A stretch of DNA of 64,000 bases from Synaphobranchus kaupii (Eukaryota; Chordata; Actinopteri; Anguilliformes; Synaphobranchidae): positions 24,332,841 to 24,396,840 of the forward strand of contig CM056376.1 in the NCBI GenBank assembly GCA_029718625.1, given 5' to 3'. The notes below the pieces were generated by a model that worked only from the letters and a program-made list of their open reading frames with translations, was not told where the DNA came from and did not search any database. Shown in pieces: positions 22,600 through 34,581 of the stretch; position 1 is the stretch's first letter, and each line of letters begins with the position of its first letter. Position numbers and translations under genes: made by a program.

Positions 22600-22672
22600 T
22601 TAGCACAGTGGTTAGTGCAGTGACCTCTCCCCTGGGAAACCCGTGTTCGAGCCCAGCCTGAACCCGTGTTGC
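22600..22672 (+). repeat. tRNA-like sequence, probable SINE head
   Basis: AGCACAGTGGTTAGTGCAG resembles an A-box region and CCCGTGTTCGAGCCC resembles a B box, with spacing typical of a tRNA-derived RNA polymerase III promoter. I cannot fold it into a complete cloverleaf with a paired acceptor stem, so a SINE head or tRNA pseudogene is more likely than a functional tRNA. Confidence 0.5.
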
Positions 22673-22689
22673 TACAATACTTTGATTTT

Positions 22690-23104
22690 ATAAACTGATA
22701 TTTACAAGAAGGGGAAGATATGTGAGGATTGCAAAATGGCTGTGGGGTGTTAGGGGGTTTTAAGGGTTAGGGTTAGGAGTTCGGTCAGATGGGGTGAAAA
22801 GGGTGTAATTGTAAACCCAATTTGCACATTTCTGCAACTCAAATAAGATGTTCACTGATAACAGCTGATTTACCAAAAAAATCGTCCCTCCTGATATCTT
22901 TAACTTTTTTTTTTTTTTTTTAAAAGGAAGAATAGTATAAAATGTGTGGATCAAAATAATCCAAATACACAAAATGTTAAATGTAAAAGGTTTACTAATT
23001 GAACTCTAATTGAGTCCAAGAGGGACTCTTCAAAACCTCTTATAATTTTAATCTGTATATTCCCGGTATTTTAAAAAAATGTTTTAAAACTTTGTGCTAG
23101 ATCA
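22690..23104. other. No gene recognised
   Basis: Unassigned, with a T tract at about 22906-22921. No coding motif was found. Confidence 0.5.
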
Positions 23105-23110
23105 GAGATC

Positions 23111-23263
23111 TACGGAAGCCCTGAAGCGCACGGTGAAAAAAAAAGAGGTATCTCGTTTAAATAAGCTATAAACGAGATATCTCGTTTTAACGACTTACTA
23201 TCTCGTTTAAACGAGATAGCTCTTCAAAAAAAAGTTTTCACCTTGCGCTTCAGGGCTTCCGTA
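23111..23263. mobile_element. 153-bp palindromic MITE with 6-bp target duplication
   Basis: Ends are TACGGAAGCCCTGAAGCGCA and its complement with one mismatch inside the shared ~28 bp, flanked by GAGATC on both sides (23105-23110 and 23264-23269). The middle holds three short palindromic blocks built from TATCTCGTTTAAACGAGATA-like sequence, so nearly the whole element can fold on itself. It is non-coding. Confidence 0.85.
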
Positions 23264-23269
23264 GAGATC

Positions 23270-24110
23270 ATACGTATCAGAGTTGATTAAACACTGAGCA
23301 TTTAATTGTGAACCATTCTATGGGCATATTCAGATGTATGTCTACATACTGAAGGAACTCTCCTGTCTTCACATTCTGTTCCACCAATATCTAAACAGAA
23401 AAGTGCAGCTCAAAGTGGAGAGAAGGCTGTTCCGTTCATAATGTAAGTTCTATTAAAATTTTTGCCTCTGCATTATTATTCAAATTATTCATTCATTTCT
23501 CAGGTGCTCTCATCCAAAGTGACTCACAAGGCCACAATGGAAGGGTTCTATACGGTACACATCATAAACTATATTAACAGGAGATTAAAAATCGAATAGA
23601 AAGTAGTGTGTCTCACATATCATTAAAGCACACTGACAAAATGTAACCAATCAGAACCTAATCACACAGAATAGAAAGTGCCTCACAGAGAACTACAAGA
23701 GGAACCTTGAGGGTGATATGGGAGAAACTATGAGGACCGTGGTGTCTCAGATCTGGTATCTAATCAGCAGCAGAAGATAGTGAGCTATTCAGCAGTGTGG
23801 ATTCCTCATATCGCAGGCCAATCACACTTCAATAAGACCTGGGTCAAATACCCATTTCAATACTCTAACTCTTCATATGATTGAAAACACTCCTGCAAAT
23901 CCCAGAGAATGTTCCAGGAAGCACGTTACTAATAAAAACTGAGATTTAATATGACTTAATATGATGAAAATAAATGTCCCTTAAACCTGAAAGTTATCTT
24001 CAGAAATTTAACTCGTCCCTAAGGGCTGAGCGGATTTATAATAATTACTTGACCCAGGTCTGGCTTATATACAGTTGAAACAGAATCTTCTGCCTCACTT
24101 GGTTGTTATT
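23270..24110. other. No gene recognised
   Basis: Unassigned sequence. A segment near 23495-23560 (CTCATCCAAAGTGACTCACAAGG) resembles LINE/SINE 3'-tail-like sequence in reverse, but is too divergent to assign. Confidence 0.4.
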
Positions 24111-24119
24111 TCACCAATG

Positions 24120-24372
24120 GTAGTGTAATAGATTAATCGGAAACTGGGATTGCAAGTTTTATTCCCAGGTGTGGTACCGGCATTGTATCCTTGAGCAAGG
24201 TACTTAAGCTGAACTGCTTCAGTGAAAATCCAGCTTTAAAAGTTAATTGTATGTAAATACTACTACTACTACTACTACTACTACTAATACTAATAATCCA
24301 TTAAACACATTTTTAAAAAGATGTGTGAGTTGCTCTGGATAATATGGCCTGATAAATGTTTAAATGTAATGT
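24120..24372 (+). mobile_element. tRNA-derived SINE
   Basis: A degenerate tRNA-like head carries B-box-like GCAAGTTTTATTCCCAGGTG. It is followed by the SINE core TCCTTGAGCAAGGTACTTAA, then GCTTCAGTGAAAATCCAGCT, a (CTA)n microsatellite (about 24259-24290) and a tail with GAGTTGCTCTGGATAA..TGATAAATGTTTAAATGTAA. That tail resembles an L2-type LINE 3' end, which would provide the mobilising enzyme in trans. A second partial copy is on the minus strand at 56600-56725. Confidence 0.8.
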
Positions 24373-26240
24373 GATTCCTACATTGCCGATGCATTTACAA
24401 TGTATGCATGCAAACCACAAGCAGGCATTTTAATGCAGGACACAAAAAGCTTCCTCTCATAACAAGCTCTATTACCTTTGCGTGGCATGTAATGTTCATA
24501 TCCTCTTTGGTTGCAAGGAAGCAGCACACAACTTTGAGGGGATTAGACACAAAAAGAAAAGTGAAGAAATGTAACAGCACAATTCTGCCAAGAAGATGAC
24601 ATACAGTATTATAGAATGTGATATAATGCAACATTAAATGGTTATGTACAACAAAGAATAAATCTGTTCTAGTGCTGGTCTTATCATTAACAAAGTTCAT
24701 AGATTTGCCAATTTTCCAAAGAATGATCAAACATATTTGCGTTAGCACTTTCTGATTTTATTGTACAAGGACATTGTCCAACTAGCTAACCAGTTAGCAA
24801 GCTCATCAACAAGCAATTTTCTACAGTAGCTATCCCACTGTGACAAAATATCGAAACGCATCAATGAAGTGCCATTTTGTGTAATGATAGCTATCTGCCT
24901 ATTACAAGTAATGAAATAAACATACTTGTTATCAAGCAGTAGTTTTTTAGGCACTTAATTTAATAAGGGATTTGGAAAGTATTAGTTTCCCATAAGCCAA
25001 ACAGAAAGGTAATAACCACACTAGTGTGAAATAACATAGATATACAGAATTTAAAAGCCCTTAACAAAATTGATCTGTCCAGCTGCCAATGTATTCTCAG
25101 CTTGTGTATTAATATCCAAATAACATTCCGATCATACACCACACTCAACACAATACTGATACACTAGACAGAATGTCTAAAAATCTGATGACCTTAAATT
25201 AAATTACTCACATTTATTAAAATAGCAATCCTCCCAACAGTTGGGAAAGAGGGAAATAATTATGTTACTGGAACTGATTACCTCTGGGTTAATACAATAT
25301 ATCCCTGTTTCTGTGTATGATATTTTTGGTGTTATGTGTTTGCATTGTGAACAACCTTATGCAATGCTGACTTTGAACTTACAACCTACAAAATATAATT
25401 TTATGTTGTTGAGGCTCTCAGGTAATAAATCAAGGTCTGTCACCACTAGATCCTTTTTCACCCAAACTACAACAAAGTAATCACCTGTTAGCTGTGGAAT
25501 TACCAATGAGAACTGCATTGCAGGTTATCTCAGTGTAATTACGGTCATCGTCTGGTAAACTGCAGTAGTGGTGATGTAAGTTATCAGTAGCATTTGTGAT
25601 AAATTATTTCTGGAAATAAAAAAAATAATTTAAAAAAATCTGTCCTGACCTTGATATAATACTAAAAAGCCTGACCGCTTCTGGTGATGCACAGTGCTTC
25701 AACAGCAAAAAAAAAACTTTGAGAGACAATCTGTACACAAAGTACATCCATATTTTGTTTTGGTCAGTAATCTCTGACAAGAAACAAGTAGCCTAACCAG
25801 AAATTGCTAGAGAGATATAAATGGCTGTCCTCTGTAATCATTAATGTTTAATGGGAATGAAAAAGTACAGTATCCACTCTAGAAAGCTCATAGCTCTGAG
25901 ACGCTTCCAACAATGCGCTTAGCTAACCTAGGGGCCCGGATAAACAGCAGAGTGAATGTTGCGTGGTACCATTTCAAGGCAGAAGGATAGTAATGTTAAG
26001 CCATTGAAGTATTAAATTGCTTTTGCTGGGAAGAAAAAAAAAAAGAAAAGCGAACTCACCGGCTCTCTGCTTTTGTTAACCCCTACAATGCTTTGTGAAC
26101 GGAGGGCACGGAGGGCTATGATTTTATGGAGCGGAACTTGGCCTACAGTACTTAATTTAAATATCATAGCTCAGTTAAATAGTTAAATACCATAGCCTTA
26201 TAAAGACATTATTCAGTGAGATATACTGTGTGTATGTGTA
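24373..26240. other. No gene recognised
   Basis: AT-rich unassigned sequence with several reading frames of 60-117 codons that show no known motif and are poor in protein-like composition. Nothing repetitive stands out. Confidence 0.45.
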
Positions 26241-27440
26241 GTGAAGAAAAACACGGAACCACCAGGGTAAATAAGGGACAATAAGCATATGTGTGTGTAG
26301 GAGGGGAGTCAATGTGGAATTCAGGAAAAGACTGACATTTTGAAAAGACCTGAGTACGGGGATTTGTCATGCGCATCAAAGGACCAGGCGGTCTTGGAAT
26401 AACATTTGGCGACCAGGATGTCCCTTGGATGGATGGGCCATTTGCTCACAGGAATGTCCCCATCTGGGGAAAAGACTGATAAGGAACTGTGTTGTGAGTG
26501 AATATGTGTGTTTTGGGGGCATTTAGGGCAGAAGGGGTCATGAGCCCCTGGCCAAACTATGGTAAAGGGAAATAGGAAGGGCCGACCCGGCCATCTGTTG
26601 ACCTCTCCCGTAACCTCATACCTAGGTCAGTCCGAGGGGAAAACCTCCGGACAGTACCACAGCGCCCCCATGTTGAATCCTGTGTCATTAGGCAGGGGAT
26701 TAGGCACCCCGAACCTAGTGGCAAACAGGCGGCGGCGGAATTGCAAAGTTCCGAGGGCACGTTAAAAAACTGGTATAGTGCTGGGGAGAAGACTGAAGGC
26801 CTCCGTGTCTGATGAAGTATGAATTGCCATACTGCCGTGGTACCGTCTAGTCGGCGTAGTGTCGCATGTAAGTATGCAGGCACTGCGTGGTACGTGGATG
26901 ACAGTCCACACCTAGCAGAGTTGCGTTAAAGACGACCTCTGTGAACAGGCAAGGCTGGTGAAAACGGTCAAAGTTTCTATACCCATAGCAAAGTGGGATA
27001 GGGATCAGACCGTCGGCTCCCAACCGGGTGGCTAATTACCACTACGGGGCTCGGTGTTTAGACACTGGGCTGGGGATCGCTATCGACTGGGTCACCGGCC
27101 GGTCGGGTCGCATAGAGCAGTAAGTCCATACGGGGCGTCCCTGCAGTGGAGCACATCAGTAGCATCCCTATAGTGGAGCACATGAGTAGCGTCCCTATAG
27201 TGGAGCACATGAGTGGCGTCCCTGTAGTGGAGCCCCTGGCCGCTGCGCTCGGCTCAATGTACAGTCAGGCCACTGTAAGCTAAAACCGAATGCGTTAGTA
27301 AGCGAGCAGTGCTTTCTGTGATCAGGGTTTCTGAAAAGGAGACACCTGGGAAGCAGAGAGGCTGAGGGTCCTTCACTCCGAGGAGTCGGGTGGAAGGAAC
27401 TCAGCGGGAAGGGGTCCAGCCTAAAGCTGCACCCGAGAGA
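26241..27440. other. GC-richer unassigned block with 27-bp tandem repeat
   Basis: Base composition changes here, with more GC than the neighbours. I see no protein motif in the reading frames. A 27-bp repeat is present in about four copies at 27135-27239 (unit GCGTCCCTATAGTGGAGCAC plus ATGAGTA). The block precedes an LTR-like segment and ends in purine-rich GAGAGAGGGAGG at about 27433. It may be part of the internal region of the same retroelement, but this is inference. Confidence 0.35.
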
Positions 27441-27461
27441 GGGAGGCTTGAAGGATCAAAG

Positions 27462-28335
27462 TGTACACCCTTTACTTCTCTCCTGGAACAGAACTCTGAA
27501 ACTTCTATTGGGATGGTCAACAGACCCTGTAAAACTTATTAACATTGCACATGTGATTCTTATATTGTTACATTATGTCTTATGTAGTAGTAACAGGAAT
27601 TGCATGTAAAATGGTTCATCAGAAGGGAATTTTCATGACAACTGCAACATAACAATATTTAATCTGGTAATAATAATCATAATGGTAAGCTGTTTGGTAT
27701 GGATGTAATCCAGTAAAATCAAGGAATCAAATGAGATACATTTCATACCAAATGGAGTTTAGTAAAACATAGTTCCAATAACTCTGTAAAACTGTAACAC
27801 TGGAATGTACTCTCTGGTAATTAACTCCTTTTCCCTTCACTCTACTGGGGGTTTAGATTCCCGATTCGACCACACCTCCAGGTTAATTTATGCAGGATTT
27901 GGCTTAAAAGAAAGGGAGACACACTTATCTGGGAGCATCGTAACCGATCTCCCACACCATGCAGATTGTGTACTTTGGGTAAGGAGCATCGTAACCGATC
28001 TCCCACACCATGTAGATTGTGTGCATACTCTATGTGTCTGTGTTTGGAGAATCGTAACTGATCTCCCACACAGTGCAGATTATGTATGTATGTGTGTGTA
28101 GTTAAAGCAGGCCGGGTAAGATATTTACTCTGTGTTTTCTATTCTTAATTTGTATGTTTTGTAATTGTTCTAATTTTAAGATAATGACCTACCTGCCTGT
28201 GAATAAATTCTTATTATTTTAACTTGCGTGGTCTCCATGACTCTAATCCATTTTCTATCTTTTCAGCCTAAATTACGACTGAATACTCGGGGAAAATTCT
28301 GACCAATGACCAACTGATCAGTGGCGGGGTACAGA
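27462..28335 (+). mobile_element. Possible retroelement LTR
   Basis: Several LTR-like features occur in order. A purine-rich tract lies just upstream. Possible inverted ends are TGTACACC at 27462 and GGGGTACA near 28335. Enhancer-like direct repeats of ATCGTAACCGATCTCCCACA-type units occur at about 27935, 27986 and 28049, and a polyadenylation signal AATAAA at about 28203 is followed by a T-rich stretch. I could not match a target duplication or a convincing tRNA primer site, and no gag, pol or env motif is visible. The call is tentative. Confidence 0.35.
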
Positions 28336-29220
28336 AAGTGGAGATTCTAAGTTGGTAGGCGGCTAAGGTCGGTCATTAACGGGTTTAGTGAATGTACGGC
28401 TCTGGGAATTTGATGTGAAGAGCCCATGGACGTTTTACGTCGGTTCTTGTCAAATTCGCCTTAAGGAGCCCATTTAGTGCAGGCTAACCTGGGCTCGCAA
28501 CTATCGATGTAAAATATAATACATGTATTGTGTTAGCCAGACCCCAACCTCTGAGTTTCTCCACCGAACCGAGATTCGGCAATAGTGTTAATCCCGGGAG
28601 CATATATTGAGTAATGGTGGCATACATGGATGAGTCGAGTGTAACCACTCTGAGCTTCACGCATGATTAAAGTAAATCCTAAATTCTATTTTAATAATTA
28701 CGAGTAAACCAATTGTAACTGTTACGCTTACTGTTTGTGATTATAGATATATTTGATGTGTCGTTCAGCTCCTGTGTGAGTGTTCTAATGCTCTCATTAG
28801 AATATTGGCATTTGGACGACAGGTCGGATATATCCGTGATGACAACATGGCCCCGTTTACGAACGGAGAATAAGAATCATACTGATCCGTTTCAGGCCTG
28901 TCTTAAGCGGGATATGGAGCAGCGCATTCATATCTGACTCATGGCGACGGACTCAGTATCTTCTTAAATATACTTGTAATATATTCATGACCGGAGGATA
29001 AATCACTAAACTCTTTTATTTACATCACAACAGCAGAGGACAAACATATTTACTCCTTCCCCTCCAGCTATTCCCTCATTGGTCTAGCTGTGCAGGGTTC
29101 TACATGTGCAAATTGGAAGCTACCACACAGGTATGGTTCATCCATTAATCAAGCAAATAGCATCTGTGCATGCACTGCGTATAATCATTGTGTGTTTGCT
29201 ACGAAGATGCTCCCCACGCC
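28336..29220. other. No gene recognised
   Basis: Unassigned sequence without recognisable coding motifs. It could be the leader of the retroelement proposed upstream. Confidence 0.4.
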
Positions 29221-29254
29221 TGGTCACATGTGATTATGGAATGTTACAGCAGCA

Positions 29255-29460
29255 AGAGGACGTTTAGTGACTTCGAAAGAGGGGTTGTGGGGGGCAGAGG
29301 GGGTGGTAGCTTGAGCTTCAGGGACCAAGACAGCTCAATTTGCTGATGCGTCACGAGCAATGGAGTCTAATGATGGCAGCATGGAACTTTGAGGCAAAGA
29401 CATCATCAGCAAAGGTCAACAGTGGGCGGAAGAGCACGCTGGGGATTGTCACGTCCAATG
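29255..29460 (+). pseudogene. Degenerate Tc1-like transposase N-terminal remnant
   Basis: One plus-strand frame reads DFERGVVVGARRGG, close to the FERGMVVGARR-type start of some Tc1 transposases. Decayed sequence follows with stops and a weak resemblance to the paired-like DNA-binding region. No terminal repeats were found, so this is an old fragment. Confidence 0.4.
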
Positions 29461-29740
29461 CGTTCATTCAAAGTACAAGGCAAAACAGACAAGCAACTTA
29501 AGCAACACCAGTTAAGCAAAATATTTCAAGTTCCAACACCCTATTAATCAACGTCACATTGATTAAATTTTTTTTTCTTCTGTTAACTGTGATTTAAACT
29601 CTCCACCAATATATATTGGAAGTACAATTACAGCTGGGAATTGTAGCAGTGAGGTTTTTAAAACATTCAAACTGGATGAATTATAAAAAAATAAAAAAAA
29701 CGTGATTGTTCTCCATTCCAAATAGAGAAGATTAAGGTGC

Positions 29741-31056
29741 TGTTACATCCGCCGTTTCCCTCCAGTCCACCTTCCTTTCGTTCTCGCTGTTTTCCCCATT
29801 CCTCTTGTTTCATGTCATGTTTTTCCATTTACCTTGTCTGTCTGTTCCGTGTTGTGCAGGCTGGGCGTGGCTTCCCCATTTAGTTCCGCATTTTCATTTT
29901 CCTTTATCTCTCAGCCTATCACTCGCCCCCTCTGCTCGCATTCCGCACTCACCTCATTACCTCATTAGCTCTCGCACACATTCCTCACGCCCTGTTCATT
30001 ACCCTCATCTCCTTTCCATGTGTTTCTTCCCCTACTTATATCACTCTCTTTATTTGTCTCCTTGTCAGTTCGTTTCATCTGTTTTGCTGTTCGCTTGACG
30101 TGTTTGGCCTCTGTTTGCTGTCTGCATTTTTGACCTGTCTGTTTGTCTTGTCTCCAGTTTCAGTTCGCTCCTGCCCCTTCATCTGTCCAGCCCAGTTAAT
30201 TTCGCCAACCCTGATTCCAGTCCGTCACCTAGCCTTCCCTGCTTGTTTGTGTCATGGTTATTTGCAGCCTTTGCAGTCCTACGTTTTGGTTTCTTTTTTG
30301 GCGTCGTCAGAATGCTCTATCAGATTTTTTCCGCCTCCATTCCGGTGTTTGTAGCTTACCCGACAATTATTCCCTACACTTGTTTTGCGTTTCCTGCCGG
30401 CCATAAATAGCCCAGGACTTCTGCATTTCCGACACTTTGATATTGTCTTTGCTATGTTGACAAACAAAGTCGGTAAGGTATAGGAATTTCGGTCGCTGCA
30501 TTTCAGGTTCGTACGAATAGAAAACGCAGCAAGTCCGGTTATAAGATTTAGGATTAGATTGGTTTTCTCTTTCCTTTCCAATCTTTCTTTATCCTTTATT
30601 CTTTTCACCTGTTGCCAGTTGTGTTCAGCTCTTTTGCCACAAGAGCTCTGGCTAACAGGTCTTTTCTATTCTTTTTCCTCACTCATTTTATCGAGTTTTG
30701 TTTTGTTTCACCACCTCTTGTTACGCCTAATTATTTAGAGTGTGAGGTTCTTTTGTTAGTTATTCTCGCTGTTTATCGAGATCGCCTCAGTTTTTGGAGG
30801 TTGCTTTGTTTTGCCTTATGCTAGGGAAGTTTTGCTCCCGATCCTGTGTTTCTCAGTCCTGGTGCGGCTACTTATGCATTTTGTGGCGTATCTCTCTACG
30901 CTTTTAGAAATCCTTATCGGTCGCGTTTGGTTGTCCGAACCTTACACTCCCCTTCACGGTTTGCCTTGTCTTGATCTTTGTTTTAATAAATATACTCCTT
31001 GTGGAGTTTGCCTCCGAGTCCTGCATTTGGGTCCATACCAGTGTTCATCCATAACA
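29741..31056 (+). mobile_element. Solo LTR with 5-bp target duplication
   Basis: A 1316-bp unit starts TGTTACATCC and ends ..CATAACA, flanked by GGTGC on both sides (29736-29740 and 31057-31061). A polyadenylation signal AATAAA lies at about 30985, followed by the conserved 3' sequence CTCCGAGTCCTGCATTTGGG. The same family is seen at the right edge of the window in the opposite orientation, with shared blocks such as CCTGCCCCTTCATCTGTCC and CCGTCACCTAGCC. No internal retroelement genes are present, so this is a solo LTR left by recombination between the two LTRs. The 5-bp duplication suits Ty3/Gypsy- or BEL-type elements; I cannot choose between them. Confidence 0.88.
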
Positions 31057-31061
31057 GGTGC

Positions 31062-32425
31062 TACCTTTTGCTGACCTTCTGAGGGGCAGTAAGCAGACCT
31101 TTTTATAAATAGTAATAAAAACAAACAAACATAAAAACATGTCCCCACGCCACAAACAGCTTTATATTTGCAGCAATTCAGTTTAATTACAAATTTCTAA
31201 TTGTCTGAGGAATCGCTAAGCAACCCGGGAGTAGTTCTGAAAAATATGAAATGGATTGAGTCATTCAGGTTGAGCACAAATACAATAGAACAGAATGGTC
31301 TCATCCAGGCTTCTATACACCTCAGTAATTTAGAAAAAAAGAAGAGATATTTTCAGACCTTAAGCCTTAACATAGTCTGACCCAGAAGCGCTCGATAGAA
31401 CACTCATTTCAAAGTTTTTATGTAGAGGTCACATGATGTCAGGGTTTGTTTATAGGGTCAAAGCAGACATGAGTATTTTACAGAACAGGTAGACTGTGCA
31501 ACCCATATATTGGCAGGTATTACACTTGTATAAAATACTGCAATGTCTGTCTCCTACTGGATACCTTTTTTTTTTTGCTTTTATTTTTATCTTCAAGAAA
31601 TTAAAAATAACTTTTAAAATAGAAAGCACACCAGAACATGTACAAGCAGGGTCCAAAATTAAAATTAACTTTTTAATTTTAAATAAAAATTACTGTCCAG
31701 ACGTATTTTTACCGGCCAAAATAGTAAAATTACGCTATATCATCTTAAGTCGCCTATGCAATTTTCCATTTTAACCATCAGTAACCATTTGTAATGAGAA
31801 ATAGAACACTTAAGGATTTAGTTGACAGAGTATAATTTATAAAAGGATATTAGCTAAGTGCCATAGCTATAGTAAAACCAAATACTACAGAGTTTATACA
31901 CATATTTTAAACCAAATCAGACATGACAAATTCAAGATACAGTTTTAGATCCAGAGAGGATCTAAAGCTTTTCCAATTTTAGATTCAGAGAAGATCCAAA
32001 ACATTTCTAACATTTTAGCTGGCAGGTTTTAGCTGCTAACGAAATGAGAGGTGTCCTTCAGAGTTCATTCAGAAAGCCAACTGTTTGTGCACACAAAGTA
32101 CACAAACTTGATAGAGTAGATTTTACTTCAACAGTACCTGTGATCCCTCTTGTACTGATAAACTAAATTAACATTGAGTTTGGTTTGTGATTGGAATGCA
32201 AAGATACAGAGGTGTTTAGGAATAAAATGTTATGAAGATATTATTAAATTGACATTTTCACAAACACCGATGATTTGTAAACTGTTATTTCGTCTTCCTT
32301 CCATTACAGTAACCAAATAAGAATACAACAACTTATTTATTTTTAAAGGAAAGTGGACAATAAATGCATTTTTAAAAAGTATATTCAGACAAAGAGAAAG
32401 CAGAGTCCCATGTAAATACCACAAG
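31062..32425. other. No gene recognised
   Basis: Unassigned AT-rich sequence. A short direct repeat (TTTTAGATYCAGAGARGATC) occurs at about 31942-31961 and 31977-31996. No coding motif was found. Confidence 0.5.
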
Positions 32426-32429
32426 CTGT

Positions 32430-32521
32430 TACAGGTGGGTTATAAGCAGTTACAAGCTGCCACATGTGGGTTATAAGCTGTTACAGGTGGGCTACAAGCT
32501 GTTAAAAGTTACAGGTGGGTT
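32430..32521. repeat. Short imperfect minisatellite
   Basis: About four imperfect units of GTTACAGGTGGGTTATAAGC with variants (CCACATGTGGG, CTACAAGCTG). Confidence 0.75.
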
Positions 32522-32955
32522 CTAGCATACAGATATAGTCAGCAAAAAAATTCTAAAACCTGCTCCTTTATATTCCATATTTCAAGGAAACTAAATTGTC
32601 TTTTGAGTAACAAAACAAAATGTAATATCCTTGTCTAAGTAATTAAACAGACAAGCAACAGGAAAATTGCATTCTTCAAGCAACAAGAATATTGTGTTTC
32701 TAAAGTCATAGATACATTTAATTATCCTATATGCACAATGAGATGCCCGTGCATGTGACATTATGGCCATCATTTCAAATATGTGGAAAGCCAAACCTTA
32801 TTACATTAACTGATAATGTTATGCATGGGCCAAGTTGTTCAGCCAATGACACACAATGAGGATGTGTGAATTATGAATAATTGAATGAAGTAATGGATTA
32901 GTCTGGGAAATGCTTAGAGTATAATATGTAGAGACAGTGATGTCAATAGAAACCA
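32522..32955. other. No gene recognised
   Basis: AT-rich unassigned sequence between the minisatellite and the L2 LINE. Confidence 0.5.
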
Positions 32956-32974
32956 ATGGGGAGCACATCCGAAC

Positions 32975-33738
32975 CAGGGAGTTTTAATTTTGCGCTCATC
33001 TCACATGTGCTCAACCTCGACAAGACTGAGCTGCTCTTCATGCCATACAAGACCTCCCCGCCCCTAGACCTGTCCATCACCGTTGACGGAACCATGGTGA
33101 CTGCCTCCCGCTCTGCAAGGAACCTGGGGGTGGTCCTGGACGACCAGCTGGACTTCAAAGAACACATCAGGGCAACGGCACGGTCCTGCAGGTTCCTCCT
33201 GTACAACATCAGGATAATTTGGCCGTACCTGACCACCTACTCCGCCCAGCTTCTTGTCCAGACCATGGTCACCTCACGTCTGGACTACTGCAATTCCCTT
33301 CTTGCAAGCCTACCAGCCTGCGCCATTCTGCCCCTACAACTGGTCCAGAACGCGGCTGCTCGGCTTGTGTTCAACCTCCCGAAGTTCTCGCACCTCACCC
33401 CCCTGCTGAGGTCACTCCACTGGCTGCCGGTCGTAGCCAGGATCAGGTTCAAAGTTCTGACCCTGGCCTACACTGCAGCCAAAAGGTCAGGCCCCTCCTA
33501 CCTACAGGACTTAATCCAGCACTATGCTCCTGCTCGACCACTTCGCTCTGCTGCTGCAGGGCGACTTGCACTTCCCCCCCTCCGTGTTAACGGCTCCCGC
33601 TCGTCCCGACTGCGGAGCTTTTCCACCCTAGCTCCCCAGTGGTGGAACAAACTCCCCACTCTGCTGCGCTCAGCTGAAACACTGTCTGTTTTTCGTCGTG
33701 GTCTGAAAACGCACTTTTTCAGACTCCACCTCGACTAA
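32975..33738 (+). pseudogene. L2-type ORF2 C-terminal fragment
   Basis: About 250 open codons run from LNLDKTELLFMP through NLGVVLDDQLDFKEHI, TSRLDYCNSLLASLP, LQLVQNAAARLV, LHWLPVVARIRFKVL and the tail FSTLAPQWWNKLP. These are the post-catalytic reverse-transcriptase and C-terminal motifs of the L2/CR1 group. The endonuclease, the YADD-containing catalytic core and any ORF1 are absent because of 5' truncation; the open frame begins slightly upstream in unrelated DNA. What remains has no internal stop, suggesting a fairly young insertion. Confidence 0.92.
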
Positions 33739-33996
33739 AATACCTATATAGGGCCATTCTATAGTACTCGCTTCCTGTTTTTTATTTTTTTGCTTGTTTT
33801 ATATTTAACTTGTGTTTTCGGTTATTTTTAGTTTTGAATGTATAGCTGACTGTGCGTACTACTCATGTTCATTACTAGGGATAGCTCCTACGCTGTGAGA
33901 AAGTTGTGCTTTGTCGGATTTGCTTTGTAGTCACGTCAATGACCTTCAATATTTGGATAAAAGCGTCTGCCAAATGATTGTAATGTAATGTAATGT
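32975..33996 (+). mobile_element. 5'-truncated L2-clade LINE
   Basis: Contains the last part of the reverse transcriptase gene, a 3' untranslated region and the tail GGATAAAAGCGTCTGCC..AAATGATTG followed by (TAATG)n. This tail is characteristic of fish L2-type LINEs and of SINEs that use them. Severe 5' truncation is the normal outcome of incomplete target-primed reverse transcription. Base composition is markedly more GC-rich than the flanks. Related tails occur in both arms of the large foldback (45032-45240 and 52218-52426). Confidence 0.92.
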
Positions 33997-34579
33997 GCAG
34001 TTGTGTGCTTGGAGTCACATGTACAATGAGGATGGCACAGAAAGTGACATAAAGAATAAAGATAGCTATATGTCATAGCCTTAGAAGTATGTAATTGGTT
34101 GCCAATTAGTGCAAAAATAGGACATAGGCCAAAATAAATAATAATTTTAAAAAATCACGTTTGTCTGCGTGGTAAGAAAAAAATATTTTACCACGGAAAA
34201 ATAATAAGCGATTTTGAAAGAAATTTTAATGCACATCAGTAAAGTTTTTTTTTTTGTTTGTTTTTGCTGTCAAAAATGAATGGAAAAAATTCCAAATGGG
34301 GAAATTGGCTTTTTGAGTGCAATTATAGATATCAGCAGTGGGCGACATTATATCCAGTGCTGAGGTTGAGAGCTGAAAGCTGGCCCCTTGGGGAAATGCT
34401 AACTGTATGGTGTTTTATAAGAAAAATTAAAGTAGTCTTCAGCCTCCTTCCGCTCTTTCCACAAGCCGCTTAGTATTGGTCAATCTACTTTACTGCTGAA
34501 TCACCTTATGGGGAAATGACCACCAGCCAGATGGAAAACGGAAATATTATCTGCTCATTTTCACCTTATACCGCATACT
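33997..34579. other. No gene recognised
   Basis: Unassigned AT-rich spacer between the L2 LINE and the Tc1-like transposon. Confidence 0.5.
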
Positions 34580-34581
34580 TA

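Noticed and set aside
22600..22672. Functional tRNA gene
   Set aside because: A- and B-box-like sequences are present, but I cannot form a complete cloverleaf with a paired acceptor stem; SINE head is more likely.
29805..30354. Hydrophobic 97- and 84-codon frames
   Set aside because: They lie wholly within the pyrimidine-rich solo LTR; the leucine/serine/phenylalanine content follows from base composition.
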